A stretch of 64,000 nt of DNA from Cloeon dipterum (GCF_949628265.1 NC_088789.1:30497883-30561882), one strand, 5' to 3'. Shown: positions 1-12,080, counted from the first letter of the stretch. Notes: generated by a model not told the origin, from the letters alone. Program-made: numbers and translations.

Positions 1-220
1 CAGTGAGATCCAAATGCGTCCGGCCGCCTCTGCTACTCACGGTGAGACTCAAAAGTTGCGTTCTCAATTTGAGAGCCGCATTTTGCTTCTCACCGTTAGA
101 ACTTTTCCCTCTGAGTTTTGTCTCTGTGGCAAAATATTATGCTGCTTTACCTTAAAATCGTTCAGTTTCTTTCTCTTCTCTTGTTATTACACTGTTTGTT
201 TTGTTTGCATTAAAGTGTAT

Positions 221-801
221 GAAGAAAGAGGTGGATGGCAGTAGGCTTGGGTTGTAGCCCTACACACTATGCTTTTTTGCCCGATGCTGGCCATGTGATA
301 ATGCCCTCGCGGGAACGCTTCTCAAAGCGCTCTCGCTGGGCCAAAAATTTCATCGGAACAAATGGAAAGCTGAAGATTTGAACTTTAGTATATATTATGT
401 CGGAACAAAAATGGAAAATGGATAGATTTTAAGTAATTAGCGAATAAATTTCATGTTCTCTTTGACGAGATGATCCAGTAAGTTGACGTGGGCGAGCGCG
501 CTCAAAGTGGGAGCGACCAAGCAACCAATCAGCGCGCTCGCCGTCGTCAAGTGACTGGATCTTCTCGCCGGAAAGAGCATGAAATGCATTAGTTAATTTC
601 TCAAAATTTATTCATTTTTCGATTTTGGTTCTGATATTGTGTTCAAAATCATATCTTCAGCTTTCCATTGGTTCCAATGAATTTTTTGGCCCAGCGAGAG
701 CGATTTGAGAAGCGATCCCGCGAGGGCATTTAACATGGCTAGCATAGGGATAAAAGCAGCGTAGGGCTACAGCCCAGCCCACTGCCTATCGCGCTTCTTT
801 A
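221..801. repeat. Foldback (long inverted repeat) element, about 580 bp
   Basis: The sequence from about 233 reads GGCAGTAGGCTTGGGTTG, and the reverse complement of the stretch ending near 790 reads GGCAGTGGGCTGGGCTG. The match continues inward through the GCCCTCGCGGGA, CTCGCTGGGCCAAAAA and GGAAAGCTGAAGAT segments up to a short GC-rich centre near 490-545. Both arms are roughly 240-280 bases and imperfect. No coding capacity is seen, so this is a non-autonomous hairpin-type element. The exact ends are uncertain because similarity fades around 221 and 801. Confidence 0.75.
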
Positions 802-1073
802 TTTATAACTTAAGTTTGCATGCCTATCACGTTATTGGCTAAACAAAATCTCTGACTGAGCAACAATTTAGTCTGTTTTGCTCTACGATGTGTTCAGACT
901 CTGACTTAATGTTTATCTGAATTGATTTATGTACCATGTGGAAACAAGGAATTAAAATCTTCATCAAGTGTAGCATATATAATATGTTTGTTTCAATTAC
1001 TGTCCCATTTTTGTACCGCAACTAGCTCAAATTCAATTTAAAATACGTATATATAACCGCTAATCGCAAATTA

Positions 1074-1309
1074 CCCTACGAGAAAAATCACGTGTCTGAC
1101 ACGTGTAAAACCTGTGTTTTTGGGTACGGATACATCGTTACAAACAAGTGTTTAACACGTGTCAACACGTGAACTTGTGCGAAAAACACGTGTTTGGCAC
1201 GAACTTAGTGACGTGTCAGACAGGTGACAAACACGTGTTTGTAACTTGTGTACACGCACCCAAAATCACAGGTTTGACACAAGTCTGACTCGTGTTTTTT
1301 CTCGTAGGG
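1074..1309. repeat. Short inverted-repeat element packed with CACGTG palindromes
   Basis: Termini are CCCTACGAGAAAAA on the left and the perfect complement TTTTTCTCGTAGGG on the right. Inner parts also pair (AAACCTGTG and TTTGGGT blocks). Six CACGTG palindromes occur within about 170 bases, mostly inside ACACGTGT. It looks like a 236-base MITE. A target duplication is not clear (TTA on the left, AAC on the right). CACGTG is the canonical E-box, but nothing here proves regulatory use. Confidence 0.7.
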
Positions 1310-1400
1310 AACAACCTAACATATATACTTCTCAATACGGAAAAGTTATTATTTATTGGTTTATAAGTTACAAAATCTTCTCTCAGCAGAACAAAACACA

Positions 1401-3850
1401 CTAAATGTTTTTAAAAACTCCTTGCTGAGCAGCACGAAGGACAAATTCTTTCACGACTTCACTTTGCAATAATTTGAACCCATCACTGTTCAAAACAGCA
1501 TTCAAGTTCTCCACGCAGAAATTGAAAACGAACTCTTTGATCTCCTAAAAAGAAAAAAGGGTAAAAACTAGAAATTTTTATTTTGAAAAGTTATTAGTAA
1601 CCTCGGAAGCCAGTTGAATTGCTTTTTCGTAAATCACCGCTGCGTTTTCCACACTCACGCCTCTTTTGATTATCTTCACGCACTCCTTTTGCAGATCAGT
1701 CATATGATAGAAGTGGGCCAAGGAGAAAAGCTCTTTATAAATTAAATATTTTAAAATAGAATCAATAAATTAACTTAAATTCTTTACCTAGAGCCAAATC
1801 TGGCTGTGGATCAACCTCGTTGGTGTAGAAGTATTTCAAGAAAGCGAAAAACGCGTCGTAGCTGTAATTCACGATGATTTGCTCCCTTTTAAACATAAGA
1901 TTTTGATTTAATTAAGAAGTTAAAATAACATACCTTTGGTTGCTCTCAATCCAATCACCTTGGAACATCGTCCTGAAGAAAACGCATCGCATTATCAGGA
2001 TCGCTTTGTGCGCGTGGACTTTCTTTCCCTCGACAACGAAAACCACGTCAGCAGTATCCTTTACGCCATGATAAATCAAAGGTTTTTTCTTATATAAATT
2101 TTATTCCTTACGGCGTCATCAAAAGAATTCTTGAGCCATTCCGGCAATTCGGTTTCAGTGTTCTTTTCTTCTATTGGCTCAGTAACTTTTGGACGCAACG
2201 CTCGGAATGTTAAGGCCCGATTTTGATTATTCGCAAAAACCTCATCAAGCGATGTGAATGCGGTTTTTTTCGGGCTCATGATGTCTTGGCCTTCAAATGG
2301 AATTTGTGAGAAGGTATTTTAGTAATTATTTTAATAGATTAAAATTATTCTTACCATTGAATCCTCCCCATACGTAAACTTCATCTGCTTCTGTGACTGC
2401 AGCACTGACAATGCTTTGGAAATGTGCGGCTACGTCTTTTACTCTAGTAAAAAATAAAATAATTATTGATTTGTATACATTTTTGTTGTGTTAATATTTC
2501 ATTGATTCATCACTATAGCATTATTGCCCTTTTAATTTTCATCTGACCTGCCAACAATTCCAGATATCAAAGTTGGTCGGTTGGAATTTTCATTAGTTCC
2601 ATTTCCCAGCTGGCCAAATTTGTTCCATCCCCAAGAATAGACTTTTCCATCTTTGGACAAAGCTAGGACATGATTTGTGCCACAAACAATTCTTCTAATT
2701 TTGATGCCTTCGAGGCCTAGCACTTTGCGAGGAATTTTATGCTCTTCTGAGTCGTCATCACTGTGACCTAATACGCCATAATGATTTGCGCCCCATGTCA
2801 ACACCTTTAAAGTGAACGATCCAATAATTAAATTGAACATTTCATCCATCTTGTTTCTCCATAAATGTGGGAGCCATTATTTACAATTTTGAATAAAGGT
2901 AGAAAATCTCGAAATAAATAAAAATTTTACCTCTCCTGAGTCTAGCAGTGCTACAGATGATAATAAGAGACAAGCAATGGCTGTCACAATTCTGCCAGCC
3001 ACTGGAAAGTCCAATTTTACCGGAAGAGATTGGTCTTCATTGGGTCCAAGGCCCAACTGCCCGTATTTGTTACAACCAAACGAGAAGATCTTTAAAGTTT
3101 GATGTATTTAGAAGTCCTGGATTTATTTGAATTTCATTTATTTTTTGAACCTCTCTATCAGATGTTAAAGCCAGAGTATGCCAAAAGCTGCACGTCAGTT
3201 GCACAACCCTTTTTGTTCCCAAAATTCCTTCTATTTTGGTGGGGATGAAGGTGCGTTGTTTCGTACCCAGTCCGAGCTGGCCTTGAAAATTATCTCCACA
3301 GGCATAAACTGAGCCGGAACCAGAAATCGCAAAAAACGAATTTTCCGAGAATTGCAACCCTGAAGAATATCATATCGCATTTATTTGGTTTCAAATTTTT
3401 ATAAGTTTCACCTTGAATATTTTGTCCACATAATTTTTCAATTTTTGTGTGCTCTGTGCGTGGTTTGTCTTTATCAGTATCAAGAAGTCCTCCTTTGTTT
3501 TGGTCAAAGGTAAAAAATTCATCATCTTTCGTCACGTAAATTGCGCCATCATCTATGAATGTAAAATAGCGCAGATGAGAGGATGTATGTTGAAACAGAG
3601 GAATTCTTTTCAAAGATCAAACTTAAAAAACTTAAATTTAGCAGCAGGCAATGGAATCTAAATAAGACTCAAAAAGTATCAGATATGCTACATAATATTT
3701 TCATTTTTTCTTATGAAATAAAAACAGTTTGAGCTTCGTATAACAAAATAAAATAAATTGCTTACTATGAACGACCGCAAGCCTGATGTTCCGTTTCAGT
3801 TCGTCGCTCAGCTCCTGAAATATTTTCCACTTGTTCAAGCTTTCCACCAT
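1401..3850 (-). CDS. RCC1 and BTB domain protein, copy A (RCBTB1/2-like)
   Basis: Eleven exons join in frame to 538 aa: 3766-3850, 3412-3552, 3151-3359, 2931-3089, 2548-2804, 2355-2443, 2112-2290, 1934-2058, 1788-1885, 1602-1732, 1401-1544. Six RCC1 repeat units (about residues 30-315) show the typical GQLGLG and HTLALTSD pattern. A BTB domain starts near residue 374 (DVVFVVEGKKVHAHKAIL) and is followed by a BACK-like C-terminus ending near AAQQGVFKNI. Length and order match the RCBTB family (human RCBTB1 is about 530 aa). Such proteins are thought to act as BTB adaptors of Cullin-3 ubiquitin ligases, the propeller binding partners; that role is inferred here. The start is the ATG of exon 1, conserved in all copies. 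All splice sites are GT-AG. Neighbours downstream on the same strand are copies B to E. Confidence 0.85.
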
Positions 3851-4750
3851 CGTGGCGGCAGCAGATTTCGAAAAAAATCAAGTTTTCTTCAGCACTGCTT
3901 ATGCAAGAAAAGCAGGTATGTTTTCTTGGCGACGACGCGGGCTATTATAGACGAGTCGATTGACGTTTGTCCGCCTGAGAGTGCGCAATCGAGTTTAATT
4001 CATAATATCGGAAAACACGCAACCTCGAAAAACAGGAAAAATTAAAAACAAGTTTTTAGTTAATCTTTTATAGATTTATCAAGGCTATTAACTGGAATAA
4101 TAACACTCCATTATTGCTTAAAATAATATATTATTCTCTATATATGACAAATAATTAGTTCTAACGAAGTTTTGAATTCGACGGTATAATCATTTTAACA
4201 TTATTTTTTTCTCTCTTAACTTTTTATTTTTAAAAGAGCCTACCAACAATAATTAATTTTTAAGGAAATTGGTTAATAATGTAATATGTATTAGAATTTA
4301 TGTGCATTCTAAAATTTAAATTATCACAATTTGAATAGCTGTTATTAAAATTAAAAATTATAATTCTTGACGAATGACACTGGTCATCAATCTAGTTTTG
4401 ATTTTTTCACCTTGATATTGCCCTTTCATATCACATTTTCCTTGATTTTAATTTACTTCTGCGATATAAGCACCAAGAGAACTATACAAGGGACATAGCG
4501 ATTCATGCTCCTATTTATAGGAATAAAGGAGAAATAGATCCCCTTTATTTTTATTCACAAGAGTAAAAGGTTATGAAGTTCTGGATGCCTTTGGAGGTGC
4601 ATTAAGAAAAATACGTACTTGAAGCCGCGCCTCACAATGATATATCACACGTCTAAGTTGCAAAATTGTTTATTATTGCGGTTCAGGAACAAAAATTTTA
4701 AATGATAAGTAAATCTGATTCACTGAGCCGATGATGAAATTGCCGCCATA
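3851..4750. other. AT-rich spacer between RCC1-BTB copies A and B
   Basis: About 900 bases. The part next to copy A resembles the 5' flanks of the other copies (CAGCACTGCT near 3891 and the AAACACGCAACCTCG stretch near 4012). The rest is AT-rich with no open frame, RNA gene or repeat structure that I recognise. Confidence 0.5.
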
Positions 4751-7116
4751 TCATTTTTTTAAACGCTCGATCCTTGCTGAGCAGAAGTTGAAAATGAACT
4801 CCTTCAGTTCCTAAAAAGAAATGAGTTTACCAAAAAGAACTTGGAGGTTTACAAATTAAATAGGAACCTCAACATCAAGTAGAACTGCTTGGTTGTAAAT
4901 CGACGCTGCATTTTCCACTGTCACGCCTCTTTTGATAATTTTCAAGCACTCCTTTTGCAGATCAGTCATGCAATAAAAGTGGGCCAAGGAGAAAAGTTCT
5001 ATATTTTAAAAAAATTTCAAAACAGGAACCACTTTAACTATAAATTTCTTTACCTAGAGTCAAATCTGGCTTAGGATCAACCTCGTTGGTGTAGAAGTAT
5101 TTCAAGAAGGCGAAAAATGCGTCGTAACTGCGATGCTCGATGATTTGCTCCCTTTTAAAATTAGGTTTTGATTACATAAGAAGATAAAATAATATACCTT
5201 TGGTTGCTCTCTATCCAATTGCCCAGGAACATCGTCCTGAAGACAATGCATCGCATGATCAGAATGGATTTGTGCGCGTGGATTTTCTTTCCCTCAACAA
5301 CGAAAACAACGTCAGCAGAATCCTATCCGACACGATTAATCAGAATTATAATAAATGTGTTATATTTCTTACGGCGTCATCAAAAGAATTCTTGAGCCAT
5401 TCCGGCAATTCGGGTGCAGAATTCTTTTCTTCTCTCGCCTCATAATGTTTTGGACGCAGTGGTCGGAATGTTAATTCCAAATTCCGAATATTAAAAACTT
5501 CATCAAGCGATGTGAATGAGGTTTTTTTCGGGCTCACGATATTTTCACCTCAAATAAATAATGGATCGAGTTCGTGAGAAGGCATTTTAGTATTTTTTAA
5601 AATTAAAATTCTTACCATTGAATCCTCCCCATACGTAAACTGCATCTGCTTCTGTTACCGCAGCACTAACTCTACGTTCGAAATGAGTAGCTACGTCTTT
5701 TACCCTATTAAAAACCAAATAATAATGATTTGTACACATTTTGCTATGAATATAATTCATTCATTCAACACTGTATAGTGTTGCCCTTTTAATTTTCATT
5801 TTACCTGCCATCAATTCCAGTTACCAAAGTTGGTCGGTTGGAATTTTCTTTAGTTCCATTTCCAAGCTGGCCAAATCCATTCCATCCCCAAGAATAGACT
5901 TTTCCATCTTTGGACAAGGCTAGGACATGATTTAAGCTACAAGTAATTCTTGTAATTGTGATGCCATCCAAGCCGGGTACTTTGCAAGGAATTGTTTGCT
6001 TCTTCACGTCTGCGTTTTGGCCCAAAATGCCATAGTTATTTTTCCCCCACGCAAATACCTTGAAAGTGAATATTATCCAATAATTAGAATAATTAACGAG
6101 AGATATTAAAGCAGGCTATATACACTCTGCTTAAAAAGAAACACTCGTTAAAAGGTATAATTTTCACCTCTCCTGAATCCAGGAGTGCTACAGATGATAA
6201 ATATAGACAAGCGATGGCAGTCACATTTCTCCCAGCCGATGGAAAGTCCAATTTTATTGGAAGAGTTTGGTCTTCATTGTGTCCAAGGCCCAACTGCCCG
6301 TAATAGTTCCAACCAAAGGAGAAGACCTTCAGAGTGTGATATTTGAAATTTTGGATTAATTTGAATGAAATTATAATATTTTGTTAAAACCTCTCCATCC
6401 GAAGTTAAAGCCAGAGTATGGTCATTACTGCAGGCCACTTTGACAACTCTTTTTGTTCCTAAAATTCCTTCTATTTTTGTTGGAATCAAAGTGCATCTCT
6501 TTCTACCCAGTCCAAGCTGGCCATGTACATTTTCTCCCCAGGCGAAAACTGAGCCGGAACCAGAAATCGCGAAATACGAAAAGTTTGAGAATTGCAACTC
6601 TAAATATAAAAAACGAATTTATTCCAGAATTAAAACATTAAAATAATAAATCCTTGCAAAAAGCTTCACCTTGAATATTTTGTCCACACAATTGTTCAAT
6701 CTTTGTGTGCTCTGTGCGTGGTAACTTGTCGCCAGTACCAAGAAATCCATCTCTGTTTTTCCCAAAGCCAAAAACTTCATCATCTTTCGTCACGTAAATT
6801 GCACAATCACCTTTAAATTTTAAATATTGCCAATCAGAGGATGCATGTGAAAGCCGAGGAATTATATACAAAGTTAAATCACTAAATTATATAAAACCAT
6901 TTAATTTTGAAGCGGGAAATGGAAACTAATTTTTTGTATGGCACAAAAGCATTTTTTCTATATTAATTTTATCAATTTTCCTTACTTGGACCAGTTCAAG
7001 TTTTGAAAATAAAGTGAAATTGAAAGCTTACGAAATACGACCGCAAGCCTGATGTTCCGCTTCAGTTCGTAGCTCAGCTTCTGAAATATTTCCCACTTAT
7101 CCAAACTGTCCAACAT
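4751..7116 (-). CDS. RCC1 and BTB domain protein, copy B, shortened C-terminus
   Basis: Exons join in frame to 508 aa: 7032-7116, 6670-6810, 6391-6599, 6168-6326, 5805-6058, 5616-5704, 5373-5548, 5198-5322, 5054-5151, 4868-4998, 4751-4810. Propeller and BTB are intact, with the same exon phases as copy A. The last exon is only 60 bases: after ELKEFIFNFC it jumps to the sequence that encodes AAQQG in other copies, but in another frame, reaching TGA after ten codons. This is an internal deletion of roughly 80 bases that removes most of the final helix pair of the BACK region. The gene may still give a stable protein; whether it is functional cannot be judged. Confidence 0.8.
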
Positions 7117-8100
7117 CGCGGCGGCAGCAGAGACTCATCCGCTCCAAATCAAATTCTCTTCAAGAAATGCAGGTGTTTTCTTGGTGACGAGTCGATGAAC
7201 GTCTGACGTCCAATAGAATGCTATACATTAAATCGGAAAACATATATGACACCTTGAAAAACATGTTTTCAATTTTTATGACAGACAAAAAAATAGATTT
7301 ATCAAGTAATATGACTGGATTAATTAATACTACTCCCTTTGGTTTTTTCGGGTTTGAGGGCTGAAATGTAGCCTATGTATATAAGTATACCAATTTTCAT
7401 AGGTGCATTCGCGATATTTTTGCCTCAATTCGAATTTGAAAATTATAAAACCGTCTTTGAGCAGTGATTCTGTCTCTCGACTGTTTAGCATATTATCTTT
7501 TAGCATTTTATTTAATTGAAAACACCAAGGGAGCCTAGGGTGGACCTATGAAGTTCGAAATCTACCTTCAGGGCTTGTCCCTGACTTGACCCTGAGATAA
7601 CAAAATTTCGAAAAGTTCCAATATCATCGACCTTGGTGTCTTTCCTTAGCTTTTAGTAGCTTTACAGCTCAAATATACAGCCAAAACTGCTGAGTTACAA
7701 ACCTGAAACCAATCCTTGATAAAATAGTGTGACCGCTGACTTGATATGATAAAAATGGAAATGGGTAATGCTGAAATATTTAAATGTTTAATTAATTTAT
7801 GAAAAGATCTTTTTGTTTTGTACCCAGCATGAAGTTCAGAAAATAAGCAACATTATTAGCTCTACGAAAAATATTATTAAGAGCGATAAGAATTAAATTA
7901 CTTTTAAAATTAAAAGAAAAACATTTTTCCTTTCCATATTTTAGTATCACGTCAGGAATTTCAGGATTAATGGCTGCCACTATTATTTCAAGTGCTGGTT
8001 TCACGATTTCACGTTGTGTATTTAAAATAAAACAAAAGTTGTCAAATGATTGCATCAAACCACGCAATTGGAAAAGTAGAATCTGCAATTAACTGTTGGA
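7117..8100. other. AT-rich spacer upstream of copy B
   Basis: The first 150 bases resemble the 5' flanks of the other RCC1-BTB copies. Beyond that it is AT-rich, with a small imperfect inverted repeat around CACCAAGG (near 7521) and CCTTGGTG (near 7632). I see no gene. Confidence 0.45.
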
Positions 8101-8129
8101 AATGCTGGGATCAATTACCATGGCGTTTG

Positions 8130-8545
8130 TTTAAGGTTCTGGCGTCAGATTTTGGGGGGAAATGTTAGCAGTTATTGCAGCCCGCCGCTCCTTTTTAGCT
8201 TCTCGCGCGCCAAGTTGGCTTCTTTTCCTATTTAGGCGATAGTATCGCCCACTTTACATTAAATATTGGGAGCTTATACGTGCTACTTGACCAGTGAAAA
8301 GCGACCAAGGCGTTTTCAGGGTACAACGGCATCGACCTGACATTTAGAAAACGGTAAAAGGGTGAATTAGAATGAGTTGACGTTTTAAAAGAATTGCACC
8401 GCATGCAATGCAATTTAATGAATTCCGCCAGATTGGCCGCTCCCAGGGTGAATTCAGGGTCGCGGGCATCAACGACCTGCTCTGCTCGAATCATTTTATG
8501 TTTGATTTTCACACATTCTGGCTCACTTCTCCAAATTTCCATCTC
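8130..8545. repeat. Duplicated spacer block, copy 1 (pairs with 12640-13035)
   Basis: Shares many stretches in the same order with 12640-13035: GACAAGTTGGCTTCTTTTCC-like, GACCAAGGCGTTTTCAGGG, CATCGACCTG, GGGTCGCGGGCATC and TCACACATTCTGGCT. The similarity extends on both sides, so the 3' flanks of copies C and D descend from one duplicated unit. No coding frame is shared. Confidence 0.75.
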
Positions 8546-8610
8546 TTAGCAAAATTATAAATGAATTAAAATTGGGATAAATTGAAATTTTAATTTTTAA
8601 CAGCGAATTC

Positions 8611-9033
8611 ACCAGTTGCATAAACCCTAAGTGCTCGAAGCCGCCAACAGATGGCGCCATCGTAGACTTTCGATTTTAAGGCACTTCCGCTGCGATTTCA
8701 AACTCAATCTAGCTACTGTGCATTCTTCAATTAATTTGCTAGTTTTTGACGTGCTGATAACCAAAATCGGTTCAGCCAATCGCCGTAGAATCGTGAAAAA
8801 CTATTTTTTGAAATAAAAAAATCTTTTCCAACGTTTCTACGGCGAATGGCTGAACCGATTTTGGTTTTCAGCACGTCAAAAAAAGCAAATTAATTATAAA
8901 AAGCAAAATAGCTAGATTGAGTCTGAAATCGCAGCGGAAATGCCTTAAAACCGCTTAAAACAAAATTTTTAATAAAGTCTGTGGTTGCGCCATCTGTTGG
9001 CGGCTTTAATAACTAAGGGTTTATGCAACTGGT
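8611..9033. mobile_element. Foldback MITE, 423 bp, with empty site in the paralogous spacer
   Basis: Starts ACCAGTTGCATAAACCCT and ends with its reverse complement. The arms pair over about 200 bases each (GCCGCCAACAGATGGCGC, CACTTCCGCTGCGATTTCA, CGTGCTGA-AACCAAAATCGG and others) around an A/T-rich loop near 8805-8820. AATT stands one base outside each end. The duplicated spacer at about 13117 reads AACAGGGAATACGTTGT where this one reads AACAGCGAATT, element, AATTTGTTGT, so it gives an approximate pre-insertion site. No protein is encoded. Confidence 0.85.
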
Positions 9034-9495
9034 CAATTTGTTGTAAAAATTTTATTAATTTTAGTCCGAATAATAGCAATTTATCGTGTATGTGGCCGTA
9101 GTCACTGCTTCAAAACGTGTGTTTTTTTATCGCGATTGCATCGCGTGCGCAGGAAAAGGCCGAGAGTTATGTAGCCCAGTCTTATCTAGATTTAATATGA
9201 CACTATCACGGTTGCCATAGCGACCGTTGATAAGCAAGAAAATGCCGATCTATTATTTTAGTGCGACGGTGGAATTCTTATCTCATTATCACCGACAGGT
9301 TTCAAGCTTGTTGCAATCTTTTCCTGCATGACGTGCGATTTACTGCCCAAAATTAAAGAATTCCTGTCAATTTTGGTGAAATAGAATATAGAAACTCGCG
9401 GAGGTGTATATAAGATAAGAATGCAAGAAGGTGCCTAACAGAGATAACACGCGTCCCAATTTATAGAAATTAATATTTATTAGATAAGGAACAAA

Positions 9496-9635
9496 ATGTT
9501 AAATAGAACATACATCATAGGCTTCTCTCAGCCTACTTATCATTATTTGAACATGAACACTCGGTCCTTGCTGCGCAGCACGGAGAATAAAATGTTTGAG
9601 CCATTCATTTCTTTCGTTTGCGGTGCTGCTTTCTT
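9496..9635 (-). pseudogene. Residual 3' coding sequence of copy C, out of frame
   Basis: Downstream of the stop of copy C the sequence still encodes, in another frame, the end of the linker exon (NEWLKHF) joined directly to the last-exon motif LRAAQQG. In the intact copies these are separated by four introns and the whole BTB domain. It is the scar of the deletion described under copy C. Confidence 0.75.
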
Positions 9636-11257
9636 CTATATTGGACGCAATGGTCGGAATGTAAGAGCCTCGGTTGAAATATTCGCAAACATTTCGTCCA
9701 GTGAAGAGAATGAGTCTTTCTTCGGGCTTAAATTTGTTGTGCCTTAATATTGAATTCATGATGGTTATTTTTTTTTAAAAAATTGTTTAGGAATAAAACT
9801 CTTTTACCATTGAATCCCCATACGTAAACTTCGTCTGCTTCTGTGACTGCAGCACTAAGATGAAGCGTGATGTGAGCAGCTACGTCTTTTATCCTTTAAG
9901 AAAAATTATAGTTTATTTGTACACAATTTTGTCTTACAAACATTTAACTCACTCAGCCCTGATTAATATGTATAATTGTGTTTTAAATTTCAACTGACCT
10001 GCCAAAATCTCCAGTTATCAAAGTTGGTTGGTGTGAATTTTCCTTGGTTCCATTTCCAAGCTGACCATGTGCGTTCCATCCCCAAGAATAGACATTTCCA
10101 TCGCTGGACAAAGCCAGGGCGTGAATTTGGCCACAAACAATTCTTGTAATTGCGATGCCTTCCAAGCCGGGCACTTGGCAAGGAATGTTTTGCTCCTTCA
10201 CGTCTGCGTTTTGGCCCAAAATGCCATAGTCATTTTTCCCCCACGCAAATACCTTGAAAGTGAATGATGGAATAATTAACGAGAGCTATTAAAGGCTACA
10301 CTCTGCTTAAAAACAAAGACTCGTTAAAAGGTATAATTTTCACCTCTCCTGAATCTAGGAGTGCTACAGATGAGAAAAAGAGACAAGCGATGGCAGTCAC
10401 ATTTCTCCCAGCCGATGGAAAGTCCAATTTTACCGGAAGAGTTTGGTCTTCATTGTGTCCAAGGCCCAACTGCCCGTTCTTATTCCAACCAAAGGTGAAG
10501 ACCTTTTTGAAATTAATTTGAAATAAATTTTATTACAATTGTATTTAAAACCTCTCTATCCGAAGTTAAAACCAGAGTATGGTTAGAGCTGCAGGCTAGT
10601 TGGACAACCCTATTTGTTGCCGAAATTCCCTCTATTTTGGTTGGGATCAGGGTGTTTTCTTTCGTACCCAGTCCTAGCTGGCCGTGATTATTTCTTCCCC
10701 AGGCGAAAACTGAGCCGGAAGCAGAAAGCGCAAAAAACGAATGGTTCGAGAAGTTTAACCCTGAAGAAAAAACGTATTTATTTGGGGGTCATATAAAATT
10801 TAAAATTATAAATCCCTTAAGCTTCACCTTGAATATTTTGTCCGCACAATTGTTCAATTTTTGTGTGCTCCGTGCGTGATTTCATGTCGCCAGTACCCAG
10901 AAATCCTTCTTCGTTTTTGCCAAAGCCGAAAACTTCGTCATCTTTCGTCACGTAAATGGCGCTGCCTCCTTTAAATGATTAATAGCGCAGATGAGAGGAT
11001 GTACGTTGAAATTGAGGAATCATTCTCAAAGCTCTTTTAATAAAAAGCAGTGGGCAACAGAATCTAAATGATAGTAAAATTTGCTACCAATTTAATATAA
11101 AAATATTATTTTTTCCTATAAGATAAGGCAATTTGAAGCTTGGGAAAAAAAGAAATGAAATTAAAAGCTTACTAAATACGACTGCAAGTCGGATATTCTG
11201 CTTCAGGTCGTCGCTCAGCTCCCGAAATATTTTCCACTTATCCAAACTCTCCGACAT
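9636..11257 (-). CDS. RCC1-only protein, copy C (BTB domain lost)
   Basis: Seven coding exons join in frame to 346 aa: 11173-11257, 10828-10968, 10552-10760, 10344-10502, 9999-10252, 9808-9893, 9636-9742. All six RCC1 repeat units are present and open. The frame stops at TAG (9636-9638) within exon 7, right after the linker motif TFRPLRPI. The bases beyond show that a deletion joined exon 7 to the last exon and removed BTB and most of BACK. Exon 6 is one codon shorter than in A (VYVWGFNG instead of VYVWGGFNG). If expressed it would be a free propeller without a ligase-binding domain. A non-functional relic is the main alternative, but open frames and splice sites through the whole propeller speak against long decay. 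Confidence 0.7.
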
Positions 11258-12080
11258 CGCGGCAGCAAGCTGGCGCCGCACCAAATCAAAGTTCACTTCA
11301 GCACTGCTGCTTGCAAGAGAAGCAGGCAAGAAATGAGGCATTCGATTCGGGTGTTTATCTCTCTCGGCGACGTCACAGGCTTATCAACGTGCCGGTGCCT
11401 GGCTGCCGCAATCGAATTTTAATCTTATATTGTTAGAAAACACGCCACCTTGATAAGCAGGAGGAAAAAAGGGTCTTTATTTTGAGGGAAAAGTGAGCTG
11501 TTGGCCAGAGTAAAAGTGCTTTGGAATTTATAAGAGCGCTGTTAATAATTTAAAATCAATTTTATTTGTTCCTTCCAATTTTGGAAAATCGACACGGGCA
11601 ATTTCATTTATATTTGTCCATCTCTTATCTCTGTCATTTCTTGCAGGACACTTTTTGCTGAAATAAATTAAAATTATGCTTTTTTACATCACGCTATAGT
11701 TATGATTGTTTTCGCCGAGCTTAGTTTTTCAGATTCGATTGTTCGTGATTTTAAATTGGGTCCGCGAATAATTAATTATAATTTAAATGGAATCTGGAAT
11801 AAGCGAAAAGTAATGAAATTTTGATGGACAGTCAAAAAATATGTAAATGAACGCAAGAAATACGTTCACTATTCCAAACATATAATTTCCCGACTTATTT
11901 TGGCGCCATCCGCTCTCTGTTGGCGCAACCAGCATTGCGACCACGCCCACTCGCCAATCACCTGGCTACGGCTAAGCTTGCTTCCGCGGCTTCCGCGACA
12001 CGTGGCTCGATTAGGTGTCGGTAATTATTATTTTTTGCACTTCTTATTCTTATTCTCATGGTGACAGTGTCTCTTCCTCT
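11258..12080. other. Spacer upstream of copy C
   Basis: About 820 bases. The part up to 11560 is shared with the flank upstream of copy D (16740-17050), including CACGCCACCTTGATAAGCAGG and the AAAGTGAGCTG and TTTGTTCCTTCCAATTTTGG stretches. The rest is AT-rich, turning GC-rich from 11900. No gene seen. Confidence 0.5.

Noticed and set aside
14..244. 76-codon plus-strand frame at the left edge
   Set aside because: No recognisable domain, no splice context, and it runs into the foldback element.
3553..3615. Upstream extension of exon 2 of the RCC1-BTB genes (KRIPLFQ-like reading)
   Set aside because: Only some copies could splice there and copies C, D and E have stops in it. The acceptor 63 bases further in (for example TTCATAG at copy A) keeps phase in all five genes and matches the length of the family.
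9499..9759. 86-codon minus-strand frame as a separate small gene
   Set aside because: It is the out-of-frame relic of copy C; the family frame is the one ending at 9636.
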